A DNA stretch of 64,000 nt from Streptomyces armeniacus. Lineage in GTDB: Bacteria; Actinomycetota; Actinomycetes; Streptomycetales; Streptomycetaceae. The position numbers and the translations under genes are program-made. Where the stretch lies: contig NZ_CP031320.1 in the NCBI RefSeq assembly GCF_003355155.1, positions 4,455,367 through 4,519,366 on the forward strand, in the 5' to 3' direction. Positions within the stretch are counted from its first letter, which is position 1, and each line of letters begins with the position of its first letter. This document shows, piece after piece, positions 8,990 to 17,177 of this stretch. The notes beneath the pieces are model-generated. The model saw only the letters and a list, made by a program, of their open reading frames with translations. It was not told where the DNA came from and searched no databases.

Positions 8990-9406
8990 ATGACCGACGC
9001 ACCGCTGCCCGAGAGCAACGAGCCCGCGCACGACCCCGAGGTGCTGCAGCTGGCCGCCAAGATCTTCGATCTCGCCCGGCATGGGGGCACGGACACCATC
9101 GCCGCCTACGTCGACGCGGGCGTCCCGGCCAACCTCACCAACGACAAGGGCGACTCCCTCATCATGCTCGCCTCCTACCACGGCCACGCCGCCGCAGTCC
9201 GCTCCCTCCTGACCCGCGGCGCCGACCCCAACCGCCCGAACGACAAGGGGCAGACGCCGCTGGCGGGCGCCGTCTTCAAGGGCGAGGACGCGGTGATCGA
9301 AGCCCTGCTCGACGGCGGCGCGGACCCACGGGCGGGCCAGCCGTCGGCGATCGAGACGGCGCAGATGTTCGGCAAGACGGAACTGGTGGAACGCTTCGAA
9401 CGCTGA
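8990..9406 (+). CDS. ankyrin-repeat protein
   Basis: This is a small soluble protein of 138 residues. After about 35 N-terminal residues come three ankyrin-type helix pairs: NDKGDSLIMLASYHGHAAAV, NDKGQTPLAGAVFKGEDAVI, and a shorter terminal unit ending IETAQMFGKTELVERF. Conserved G-D/Q-S/T-P/L turns are visible in the first two. Ankyrin repeats mediate protein-protein contact; no catalytic motif is present. The ATG at 8990 follows GAGAGGAC at good spacing. It is divergent from the two-component operon. Partner unknown. Confidence 0.88.
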   Translation: MTDAPLPESNEPAHDPEVLQLAAKIFDLARHGGTDTIAAYVDAGVPANLTNDKGDSLIMLASYHGHAAAVRSLLTRGADPNRPNDKGQTPLAGAVFKGEDAVIEALLDGGADPRAGQPSAIETAQMFGKTELVERFER

Positions 9407-9425
9407 CTGCGCCCGGCCACGCGCC

Positions 9426-10080
9426 GTGATCCGCGACCCGTCTCCGCGTCACCCGCCCTGGCTCATGCTCACGGCTCGGGTTCGAGCACGTGCCGGGGCG
9501 GTCCGCCGACCTCTCCCCGGGCTCCGCCGACCTGCCGCGGCTGGCGGCCCTGCTCACCACGGTCGGGCGCCTCACCGCGGGCTCGGTCCCGATACAGCGG
9601 CTCGGGCAGCGCTGGTCGATGACCACGTGGCGCGACGCGGCCCGTTCGGGTGCGCTCCTGTCCGGCTGGCAGGCGGCGTACGCCGGGAGGCTGGCCGAGT
9701 TGGAGGCCCGTACGCCGGGCCTGGTCGCCGGCGAGGCGGTACAGCACACGGACATGACGCCGCACAACTTCCTCGTCGCGGACGGCGGCGTACGGCTCAC
9801 GGGCTGGTCGTGGCCGGCCCTCGCGGCGCCCTGGGTGGACACCGCGCTGCTGGTGCACCGCATGATTGCCGCCGGCCACACCGTGGTGGAGGCCGAGAGG
9901 TGGGCGGACCACGTCCCGGCGTGGTGGAGCGCGGCGGAGGAGGCGGTCAGTGCCGTGGCCGTCACGGTGCTCGGGCTGTGGCAGGCCCGGAGCCGGGCCG
10001 ACCCGGCGCCGTACCGCGCGCAGTTGGCCGGGGCGGGGAGCGCCTGGGTACGGTGCCGGCTCGGCGTCCCCGGCCCCTGA
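9426..10080 (+). pseudogene. broken APH-family phosphotransferase
   Basis: Only the C-terminal half of an aminoglycoside-phosphotransferase-like protein remains. The frame from about 9484 reads EHVPGRSADLSPGSADLP and contains the catalytic loop as HTDMTPHNFLVADGG, then GWSWPALAAPWVDTALLV, so the usual D-x-D/W metal-binding segment is altered. The preceding coding segment (PPWLMLTA, near 9456) is in another frame; a shift of one base near 9478 would join them. The N-terminal lobe, about 110 residues, is absent between the ankyrin gene and here. An alternative reading is a 196-residue ORF from 9490, but it lacks the ATP-binding lobe. Decay or an assembly error could explain the shift. Confidence 0.65.
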
Positions 10081-10150
10081 GGCCGGGAAGGGGACGGGCC
10101 GCGGCGGAGCCCGGGACCCGTCCCGGGGCAGCGTCGATACCTTCCGGGCG

Positions 10151-10513
10151 ATGACTGCGAACAAGACACGTAGACCGCCGGTGCCCGTCACGGCGGTGAC
10201 CGCGCTCATCGCGCTGCCTGCCCTCGCCTTGATCGTGATCGCGATCATGGCCTTTGCCGAGGGCGGCCCCGCCGGCGCCCTGTTCCTTCTGCTCGCGCTC
10301 CTTCCGAGCGCGGCAGCCCTCGGGCTGTGGCAGGGCAACCGCGGCGCCCGCGTCGTGGTGATCATGATCGGAGCGGCCGTCGCGATCATGCCCGCCGGCG
10401 GCGCCTCCGGCGTGAACGGCCCGGCCCGGATCGTGTACGGGCTCACCATCGTTCTGCTGCTGGCGGCGCCCAGGTCTTCCCGCGACTGGTTCAGCCGTCA
10501 CCGTCGGCCTTGA
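10151..10513 (+). CDS. small three-helix membrane protein
   Basis: The 120-residue protein starts at the ATG at 10151 with a basic N-terminus, then has three hydrophobic segments (TALIALPALALIVIAIMAF, ALFLLLALLPSAAALGLW, and one containing VVVIMIGAAVAIM), with a fourth weak one near the end. It resembles short conserved membrane proteins of Streptomyces with no assigned function. The stop codon lies inside a small direct repeat (GTCGGCCTTGAAGGA) copied again at 10546-10560. It converges on hemC. Confidence 0.65.
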   Translation: MTANKTRRPPVPVTAVTALIALPALALIVIAIMAFAEGGPAGALFLLLALLPSAAALGLWQGNRGARVVVIMIGAAVAIMPAGGASGVNGPARIVYGLTIVLLLAAPRSSRDWFSRHRRP

Positions 10514-10568
10514 AGGAGTCCGTGCGCGGTGGCCGCCTTGAAGCAGTCGGCCTTGAAGGACGAGCAGC

Positions 10569-11504
10569 TCAGTGCGGGATCGAGTCGATCAGTTCGCGCG
10601 CGCCCTGGCGCAGCAGGGCGACGGCCACCGACGTGCCGAGCGTCGGGGGGTCCAGCGGCCCCGCCCACTCGTGCGCGTCCAGGACGACCTTGCCCTCCGG
10701 GCTGAAGACGCGGGCGCGCAGTGAGAGCCGGCCGTCGCGTTCGGCCTTGGCGTAGCCGGCGATGGGCGAGTTGCAGTGGCCCTGCATGACGTGGAGGAAC
10801 ATCCGTTCCGCGGAGGTCTCGCGCCAGGCCGCCGGGTCGCCGAGCGCGGAGACGGTGCCGATGGTGTCCTCGTCGTCCTCGCGGCACTGGAGCCCGAGCA
10901 CTCCGGCGCCGATCGGCGGGCACATCGTCTCGACGGGCAGGATCTCGGTGATCCGGTCCTCCCGGCCGATGCGCTCCAGCCCGGACACCGCGAGGAGCAG
11001 GGCGTCGGCCTCGCCGGCCTCCATCTTCTCCATCCGCCGGTTGGCGTTGCCGCGCATCGGCACGCACTCCAACTCCGGGTGGGACATGGCGAGCTGAGCG
11101 ATCCGCCGTACCGACGAGGTGCCGATACGGCTGCCCGCGGGCAGCTCGTCCAGCGTCAGCCCGCCGGGGTGGATGACCGCGTCGCGGATGTCGTCGCGCT
11201 TGAGGTACGCGGCGAACATGGTGCCTGCGGGCAGCGGCCGGTCGGCCGGCACGTCCTTCATGCAGTGCACCGCCAGGTCCGCCTCGCCCGCGAGCAGCGC
11301 GGCGTCCACCTCCTTGGTGAACGCGCCCTTCCCGCCGAGTGCGGACAGCGACCCCATCCACCGGTCGCCGGAGGTGGTCACGGGCACCACTTCGGTACGG
11401 ATGCCGGGGTGCAGCCGCGCCAGCTCGGCGCGTACCCGCTCGACCTGGGCCAGGGCCATCGGCGAAGCCCGGGACACGATACGGATCAGCTCAGGGGTGG
11501 ACAT
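10569..11504 (-). CDS. hemC: porphobilinogen deaminase (hydroxymethylbilane synthase), second type
   Basis: The enzyme polymerises four porphobilinogen units into hydroxymethylbilane in tetrapyrrole synthesis. The 311-residue length is normal. Seen are [14 protein letters not shown] at the N-terminus, the substrate-binding KDVP in [25 protein letters not shown], and the cofactor-attachment Cys (about residue 244) in [13 protein letters not shown]. The segment that is usually P-x-x-GQGAL-x-x-E-x-R reads [14 protein letters not shown] here, a departure from the common form. It stands alone rather than in a hemACBD cluster, which fits the additional hemC copy known in streptomycetes, so the housekeeping copy is probably elsewhere. 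The ATG at 11504 is the start. Confidence 0.88.
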   Translation of the reverse strand: MSTPELIRIVSRASPMALAQVERVRAELARLHPGIRTEVVPVTTSGDRWMGSLSALGGKGAFTKEVDAALLAGEADLAVHCMKDVPADRPLPAGTMFAAYLKRDDIRDAVIHPGGLTLDELPAGSRIGTSSVRRIAQLAMSHPELECVPMRGNANRRMEKMEAGEADALLLAVSGLERIGREDRITEILPVETMCPPIGAGVLGLQCREDDEDTIGTVSALGDPAAWRETSAERMFLHVMQGHCNSPIAGYAKAERDGRLSLRARVFSPEGKVVLDAHEWAGPLDPPTLGTSVAVALLRQGARELIDSIPH

Positions 11505-11652
11505 GTAACCACGATAGGGCGTCCGTCTCGGGTCCTGAGCAAGAACCCCTTGTGTTCGCGGTACGGCGAACGGTCACCGCAGGTCACCGCCGTACGGCCG
11601 CCAGGCGGGGCGGTCAGGCGGGGCGGTCAGGCGGAGCGGTCAGGCGGGCCGG

Positions 11653-11949
11653 TCAGCCCGTGGTGCGGTCGGCCGCGGGCGCCGAGGACACGAGGCCGAG
11701 GTGGCGGCGGCTGAGCAGCCCGCCGATCCCGGGGACGACGGCGAGGGCCGCGGCCCGCGTACGTACGCCGCCCGCGGCTCGTACGGCCGCCACGACCACG
11801 AAGAGGTAGGCGCAGCCGTGCGTGGGGCCGGCGAGCGAGGACACGGCGGGCGTGTGCGCGGTGGCGAGGTTGGTCAACAGGACGATCAGCGAGACGATTT
11901 CGACGTGCGCGGCGACGAGCAGCGCGTCCGGGCGACGGGACACGGTCAC
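11653..11949 (-). CDS. DUF3817-like small membrane protein
   Basis: The 98-residue protein starts at a GTG (11949) that overlaps the stop of the upstream gene as GTGA, with GGAG just before it. Three hydrophobic helices are visible, the second preceded by GPTHGCAYLFVVV. The P-x-HG turn followed by an aromatic helix is typical of the DUF3817 family of small actinobacterial membrane proteins. Function is unknown for the family. It is translationally coupled to a DUF2269-like protein, so the two probably form a membrane pair. Confidence 0.7.
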   Translation of the reverse strand: MTVSRRPDALLVAAHVEIVSLIVLLTNLATAHTPAVSSLAGPTHGCAYLFVVVAAVRAAGGVRTRAAALAVVPGIGGLLSRRHLGLVSSAPAADRTTG

Positions 11950-12527
11950 GCTCCCGTCGTGGAGCCGGGGCGGACGATCATCAGCACGGTGACGATCGCC
12001 CAGAGCAGGTTGAACACGCCGGTGTACATGCCGAGCCGGGCGGCCGTACGGGACACGGACACGGTGGGCGTACGGATCGCGGTGGGCGTAGGGGGCGGGG
12101 CGGCCGTATCGGCGTCCGCGCCGCCCGGGTCCCCGTCCGGGTCCGAGTCCGCACCGGCGTCCGCGTCCGTGCCGGTCAGCCGCGCGAGGGCCGCCTCCTG
12201 CCCCGGCAGCACGCACAGCACCAGCACGGCGGCCGCGACCGCCGTCAGCACGATCGACGTGATCAGCCACGCGTCGCCGAGCACGCCGAGGCTGCTGGCC
12301 GTCGCGAACCCGAAGACGGGGACCACGATCCCGATGACGACGTAGACCCGGCAGATGCGGTGCAGCGTACGGACCACCGCCACGCCCTGCGGGTCGGCCG
12401 CCGCGGCGGGCCCGGCCTCGGGCGCCGCCCGGCGGAGCGCGGCGGGGAACATGCTGGCCGCGACGGCCACCGGCCCGATCGCGAGGATGGCCGCCAGTAC
12501 ATGGACGGCGAGGAGGAACTTGGTCAC
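11946..12527 (-). CDS. DUF2269-like integral membrane protein
   Basis: From the GTG at 12527 (AGGGAAG upstream) the protein has 193 residues. Four hydrophobic helices are visible: FLLAVHVLAAILAIGPVAVAA, then VYVVIGIVVPVFGFA, LITSIVLTAVAAAVLVLCVL and a last one MYTGVFNLLWAIVTVLMIV. Between helices 3 and 4 lies a loop rich in Asp, Gly, Ala and Pro. The opening HVLAAILAIGP resembles DUF2269 proteins, which have no established activity. The frame open to 12587 adds a basic stretch unlikely to be translated. It is divergent from the GlxA-like regulator. Confidence 0.7.
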   Translation of the reverse strand: MTKFLLAVHVLAAILAIGPVAVAASMFPAALRRAAPEAGPAAAADPQGVAVVRTLHRICRVYVVIGIVVPVFGFATASSLGVLGDAWLITSIVLTAVAAAVLVLCVLPGQEAALARLTGTDADAGADSDPDGDPGGADADTAAPPPTPTAIRTPTVSVSRTAARLGMYTGVFNLLWAIVTVLMIVRPGSTTGA

Positions 12528-12742
12528 GGAACGGGCTTCCCTACGGTGCTGGGCCCGGCAGGGCCGGCGGGCGCGTCGGCCCCTCACGCTAGGGAACGGC
12601 CGCCGGGACGGGGAGTGGCGCTGATGCCATACATCAACTGATTCTCGCCATCAGCCCGTTCGCCCGCGTGGCCAGCCCATACGGGTCCTCGGCCCCGCCG
12701 TACCGGCTTGGCAGGAATCCGTCGACCGCCTACGGTGCGGCC

Positions 12743-13750
12743 ATGCACACCGTGGCCGTACTCGCCCTGGACGGGGTCGTACCGTTCGACATGTCGACGC
12801 CCATCGACACCTTCGGCCGCGCCCGGCTCCCCGACGGCCGCGACGCGTACCGCGTCCGCGTGTGCGCGGCCACCGAGGAGGTCGAGGCCGACGGCGGCGT
12901 GTTCACGCTGCGCGCGCACTGGGGGCTGGAGGCGCTGGCGGAGGCGGACACCGTCGTCGTGCCGGGCACGCCCGACGTGTCCGCGGGCGTGCCGCCCGAG
13001 GTGGCGGACGCGCTCCGGGCCGCGGCGCGGGCGGGCACGCGTATCGCGTCGATCTGCGTGGGCGCGTTCGTCCTCGCGCAGACCGGGCTGCTGGACGGGC
13101 TGCGCGCGACGACGCACTGGGCGGCCACCGGTGAACTCGCCCACCGGTACCCGGAGATCAAGGTCGATCCCGACGTCCTCTACGTCGACAACGGCCGGAT
13201 CCTGACCTCCGCCGGCGCCGCCGCCGGGCTCGACCTGTGCCTGCACATGATCCGCTGCGATCTCGGTACGGCGGTCGCCGCCGACACCGCCCGCATCTGC
13301 GTGATGCCGCTGGAACGGGACGGCGGGCAGGCGCAGTTCATCGTGCACGAGCCGCCCGCGCCGGACGGCGCCACGCTGGAGCCGCTGCTGCGCTGGATGA
13401 CGGAGAACTCCCGGCAGGAGCTGACCCTCGCCGACATCGCCGCCCGCGCCGGTATGAGCACCCGCACGCTGAACCGGCGCTTCCGCGAGCAGACCGGCAC
13501 CACGCCGCTGCAGTGGCTCCAGCACACGCGGATACGGCACGCGCAGCACCTGCTGGAGACGACCGCGCACTCCGTCGAACGGATCGCCGCGCAGACGGGG
13601 TTCGGTTCGCCGACCGCGTTCCGCGACCGCTTCCGCCGGCACGTGGGCACGAGCCCGTACGCGTACCGGCGCGCCTTCCGCTCCACGCGGCGGCAGCCGG
13701 GCCCGCCCGCAACACCGGTCCCGGCGGCACCGGCACCCGCCGGGGTCTGA
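12743..13750 (+). CDS. GlxA/AdpA-type regulator (DJ-1/PfpI domain plus AraC helix-turn-helix)
   Basis: The 335-residue protein has a DJ-1/PfpI-like domain (residues 1-175) with the nucleophile-elbow Cys retained at about residue 105 in SICVGAFVLAQTG. A double helix-turn-helix AraC domain follows (about 230-325): LTLADIAARAGMSTRTLNRR and VERIAAQTGFGSPTAFRDRF. This architecture is shared with AdpA, the streptomycete developmental regulator, and with GlxA-family regulators generally. The C-terminal tail here is short and it lacks a TTA codon, so it is probably a paralogue rather than AdpA itself. The ATG at 12743 is chosen; the upstream open stretch is not protein-like. Possible target: the divergent membrane-protein pair. 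Confidence 0.88.
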   Translation: MHTVAVLALDGVVPFDMSTPIDTFGRARLPDGRDAYRVRVCAATEEVEADGGVFTLRAHWGLEALAEADTVVVPGTPDVSAGVPPEVADALRAAARAGTRIASICVGAFVLAQTGLLDGLRATTHWAATGELAHRYPEIKVDPDVLYVDNGRILTSAGAAAGLDLCLHMIRCDLGTAVAADTARICVMPLERDGGQAQFIVHEPPAPDGATLEPLLRWMTENSRQELTLADIAARAGMSTRTLNRRFREQTGTTPLQWLQHTRIRHAQHLLETTAHSVERIAAQTGFGSPTAFRDRFRRHVGTSPYAYRRAFRSTRRQPGPPATPVPAAPAPAGV

Positions 13751-13864
13751 GGCGGGGCGGGCCAACGGCCGGGCGCGGGGCGGGTCTTGCTCCCCCGCCT
13801 TGCTCCCCCTTGCCGTCCCACGGCCGCCCCCGCGTTGTCAGACCCCTCCGTTACGGTCCTGACC

Positions 13865-16351
13865 ATGACCGATCACGACCCCGCCCTTCCGCGCGAGAAC
13901 GTCCTCGACATGCCGAAATCCTGGCAGCGGCATCTGCACCCCAGACGCGGCGGCGCGCCCGGACCGAAGATCAAACGGGCCACGGTGGGCGAGGAGGAGC
14001 TGCGTGCCCCGTACGCCGACGTGATCGAGAAGGTGCTCGCGCACCGCCGCACCGACCCGGCGCTGGCCGCGGCGGCGCGGGAGCATCTGGCCGGGACGGT
14101 GAGCCCGCTGGGCGCGGCGGCGGTCGCGGCCGTCCCCGAGTCGGAGTTCCACAGCGGTGAGATGACCGCGCGGTTCGTCGACGCCTGGGTCACGACGCAC
14201 GGTCTGCGGTTCGCCGTCCACGCCTTCCTGGAGCGCTGCGACATCGAGGTCGGCGGTTACGGCGCCGCCAAGAGCGGCCTGGTCCTGCGCGACGGCGCCG
14301 GTCTCGACTCCCGGTCTCCGGACGCCGCCAAGAGGCTGCGGCTGCTGCTCGCGGCGGCGGCCGACACCGAGTACGGGGACGTCGTCGATCTCCTGGCCGG
14401 GCTGCGCACGACACCGGTGCGGCAGGCGCTCAGCGCCTACCTCGTGCCGACGGAGCACGCCTGGGTGGACGAGTGCTGCGCCGCGCCGGAGCACTCCATG
14501 CCAAGGGAGCTGCTCCTGCGCGCTCTTGGCTTACCCGCGCACCTGGACATGCTGGGCTCCGCGGCACACATATCGGTCTCCGACTGCTACGACATCGGGA
14601 ACCTCGTCACCCTCGCCGACGGCGTGGGGCCCGCGATCGCCCCGTATCTGGCGGAGGCGTTCGGCGAGCACCACGACGAGCCCCGACGGCGCAAGGCGCT
14701 GCTGGAGGTGCTGGGCAGACTGCCAGGCGACGAGGCGTTCCGGCTGATGCTGGACCGCGCCGGGAACGCGCACATGCGGACCGCGCTGCGCGAGACCATG
14801 CGGCGCTTCCCGGTGCGCGCGGTACGTCTCCTCGCCCCCGCCACGGCCGGCGGGGACGCCACCGCGCAGGAGCTGCTGACGGACCACCTGCGTGCCCACG
14901 CCGAACTGCTGCCGCGCATGCTGCCCGAGCTGCCCGACGACACCCGCGCGACCGTCGAGAAGCTGTCCGCGGCGGACGGCCGGCTCCCGGAATCCTCCGC
15001 GGACGCGCTGCCGCGGCTCCTCGTGGACCCACCCTGGGCCCGTACGGCGCCGAAGGCCAGGCCCGTCGTGCTCAAGGGCCTGTACGCCCCCGAGGAGCGG
15101 ACCATGGCGTGGGCACCCGGCGAGCGCGAGACCTGGCGGCGTACGGAGCTTGCGAACCCCGGCCGGAACAGCGTGACGCTGGAGCCCGCCCCGCCGCCGG
15201 GCAGGCCGGACGAGGTCTGGGAGAAGCGGATGGCGAACATCCGGGACGGGGTGGCGGTCGAGCCCGTCCAGGCGGAGCTGTACTGGCAGGCCGGGATGTT
15301 CGCGAAGGGGCCCGAGGAGCTCGTACGGCCCGTGCTGCGCGAGTGGGCGCCGGACTGGCGCAAGCAGCGGGGCTTCGGGAACCGCGGGCCGTGGAGCCCG
15401 GACGGCTGGCTGCGCACCCTCATAGCCCGCTTCGAACTGGACGCGCTGCCGGTCACGTTGGACTACGCCCGGTCCCGCCCGGCGTACGGCCCGGAGCTGC
15501 TGCTGCCGTTCCGCTCCGGCGAGGTCGCGCAGGCGATGGCCCACTGGCTGCTGAACACGGAGGCGGCGCGGGAGGCGGCGGTCGCCTGGTTCGCCCGGCA
15601 CGGGCGGGCCGCGCTGCCCCATCTCGTACCGGTCGCACTGGGCAAGGCGGGCCGTGCCCGTACCGCCGCCGAGTACGCGCTGCACTTCCTCGCCGGCCAG
15701 GAGGGCAGGGACGCGGTGCTCGACGCGGCGCGGGAGCACGGTGAGCGGCCGGCCGAGCTGGTGGAGGCGCTGCTGGCCGGCGATCCGGAGGAGCTGCGGC
15801 CGCCCAGGAAGATCCCCACGGATCTCGGCGTGGACGCCGAGGTGCTGCCGCAGGTGCTGCTGCGGGGCCGCGAGCGCGCGCTGCCCGTGCCCGCCGTGCG
15901 CCACCTGCTCACCCTGCTGGCGATCACCGCGCCCGCGGACCTGGACGCGGGCCAGGGCCGGATACCGGACCCGGATCCGGACCTCGCCTCTGTGCTGGAC
16001 GCGTGCGACGGGCAGTCGCTCGCCGAGTTCGGCTGGGCGCTGTTCCGGCACTGGCAGGAGCACGGCGCGAAGCCCATGCACGCCTGGCAGTTCACCGCCC
16101 TGGGCCGCCTCGGTGACGACCGGACCGTACGCCGCCTCGTCCCACTGATCCGTGCCTGGCCGGCGGAGGACGGCCACCACCACGCGGTGCGCGGACTCGA
16201 CGTACTCGTCCTGATCGGAAGCGAGTCGGCGCTGAGCACACTGCGCGGCCTCGCCCAGAGCGTGAAGTTCAAGGGGCTGAAGAAGCACGCACAGGAGAAG
16301 GCCGAGCAGCTCGCCACGGCCCGCGCGGCACAGACGGGAGCGGCCCCGTGA
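13865..16351 (+). CDS. large HEAT-repeat-like protein with a TTA codon
   Basis: The 828-residue protein has no signal peptide or membrane segment. Its composition (Ala, Leu, Glu, Arg with regular helix-breaking Pro/Gly) and recurring helical pairs such as RKALLEVLGRLPGDEAFRLML suggest an alpha-solenoid of HEAT type, broadly like the bacterial DUF4132/MolR proteins, though I cannot fix the family. No catalytic motif was recognised. Codon 223 is TTA (14531-14533), very rare in Streptomyces and dependent on the bldA leucyl-tRNA, so translation may be tied to development. The start ATG at 13865 has only a weak ribosome-binding site; the frame stays open upstream to 13787. It follows the GlxA-like gene after about 115 bases. 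Confidence 0.8.
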   Translation: MTDHDPALPRENVLDMPKSWQRHLHPRRGGAPGPKIKRATVGEEELRAPYADVIEKVLAHRRTDPALAAAAREHLAGTVSPLGAAAVAAVPESEFHSGEMTARFVDAWVTTHGLRFAVHAFLERCDIEVGGYGAAKSGLVLRDGAGLDSRSPDAAKRLRLLLAAAADTEYGDVVDLLAGLRTTPVRQALSAYLVPTEHAWVDECCAAPEHSMPRELLLRALGLPAHLDMLGSAAHISVSDCYDIGNLVTLADGVGPAIAPYLAEAFGEHHDEPRRRKALLEVLGRLPGDEAFRLMLDRAGNAHMRTALRETMRRFPVRAVRLLAPATAGGDATAQELLTDHLRAHAELLPRMLPELPDDTRATVEKLSAADGRLPESSADALPRLLVDPPWARTAPKARPVVLKGLYAPEERTMAWAPGERETWRRTELANPGRNSVTLEPAPPPGRPDEVWEKRMANIRDGVAVEPVQAELYWQAGMFAKGPEELVRPVLREWAPDWRKQRGFGNRGPWSPDGWLRTLIARFELDALPVTLDYARSRPAYGPELLLPFRSGEVAQAMAHWLLNTEAAREAAVAWFARHGRAALPHLVPVALGKAGRARTAAEYALHFLAGQEGRDAVLDAAREHGERPAELVEALLAGDPEELRPPRKIPTDLGVDAEVLPQVLLRGRERALPVPAVRHLLTLLAITAPADLDAGQGRIPDPDPDLASVLDACDGQSLAEFGWALFRHWQEHGAKPMHAWQFTALGRLGDDRTVRRLVPLIRAWPAEDGHHHAVRGLDVLVLIGSESALSTLRGLAQSVKFKGLKKHAQEKAEQLATARAAQTGAAP

Positions 16352-16618
16352 CCGGCTGAGTTCGGGCGTGGCCCGCAAACCGCCGCGCAGCTCAGGGCGG
16401 CTCAGGGCGGCCCGGCGCCGTTCAGCGCGGCTCAGGGCCCTTCGCCCGCCTTGCCGGGCCCGCCCTCCGCCATCACCCGGTCCAGGGCCTCCGGCTCGGG
16501 GGTGCCCTCGTCCACGAACGGGAAACGGCCGCATCGACACCGCCGGCGGATTTTCCGGAAGGTTTTCCGGAGAGTCGTCCGGAGTGCTTTCCGGAAGGAG
16601 AAGGGGGGCGGGACGACG

Positions 16619-17058
16619 TTACGGCGGCCCCGCGAAGTCCCGTACGGCCGCCACGACCGCCTCCGGGTCCTCCTCCGGGATCCAGTGCCCCGTGCCCGGC
16701 ACGACCAGGCCGGTGACGTCCTCCGCGACCTCCCGCATCATCTCCTCGATGAGCGGCCCGGTCGTGCTGATCGCGCCGCCGACGGCCAGCACGGGCACGG
16801 TCAGCCTGCCGTTGCGCCGCAGTGCCGCGCGGTTGTCCTCCGCGTCCTGGTCGAACGTGCGGTACACCTCGAACCCGGCGCGCATCGCGCCCGGCGCGGA
16901 GTACGCCGAGACGTACACGTCGAGGTCGCGTCGGTGACGGCGGAGGGGTCGTACACGCCGGGCTCGATGTCGGCCATGCCGTGGGTGAGCCGGGGGGCCG
17001 CCCGGTGGTCCGTACGGCCCGCGGGGCCGTCGGGGTACTGATCAGCGGGCACGTGCAC
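16619..17058 (-). pseudogene. broken alpha/beta hydrolase (epoxide-hydrolase-like)
   Basis: Only the C-terminal third of a cofactor-free alpha/beta hydrolase is present. The longer frame reads LDVYVSAYSAPGAMRAG, EVYRTFDQDAEDN, then LTVPVLAVGG and the catalytic-His region VVPGTGHWIPEEDPEAV. Just upstream the sequence continues in another frame as GVYDPSAVTDA; deletion of one base near 16930 would explain the shift. Everything upstream of that, including the nucleophile elbow and catalytic Asp, is missing. It lies in repeat-rich DNA (short TTTTCCGGA repeats at 16550-16605, CGTCCGGCCGCCGGT repeats at 17085-17135). It may be a decayed gene or, less likely, a base-call error on an already truncated gene. 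Confidence 0.7.
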
Positions 17059-17177
17059 GCTCCTTCGCCGTCGGTCGTCCGGCCGCCGGTCGGTCCGTCG
17101 TCCGGCCGCCGGTCGGTCCGTCGTCCGGCCGTCCGTTCGTCCGGTCCATGCGCGCGCCCGCTCACCGCGGGCGCCGC

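Noticed and set aside
12743..13750. Identification as the developmental regulator AdpA itself
   Set aside because: The domain order matches, but the gene lacks the TTA codon typical of adpA and the usual long C-terminal extension; a paralogue is more likely.
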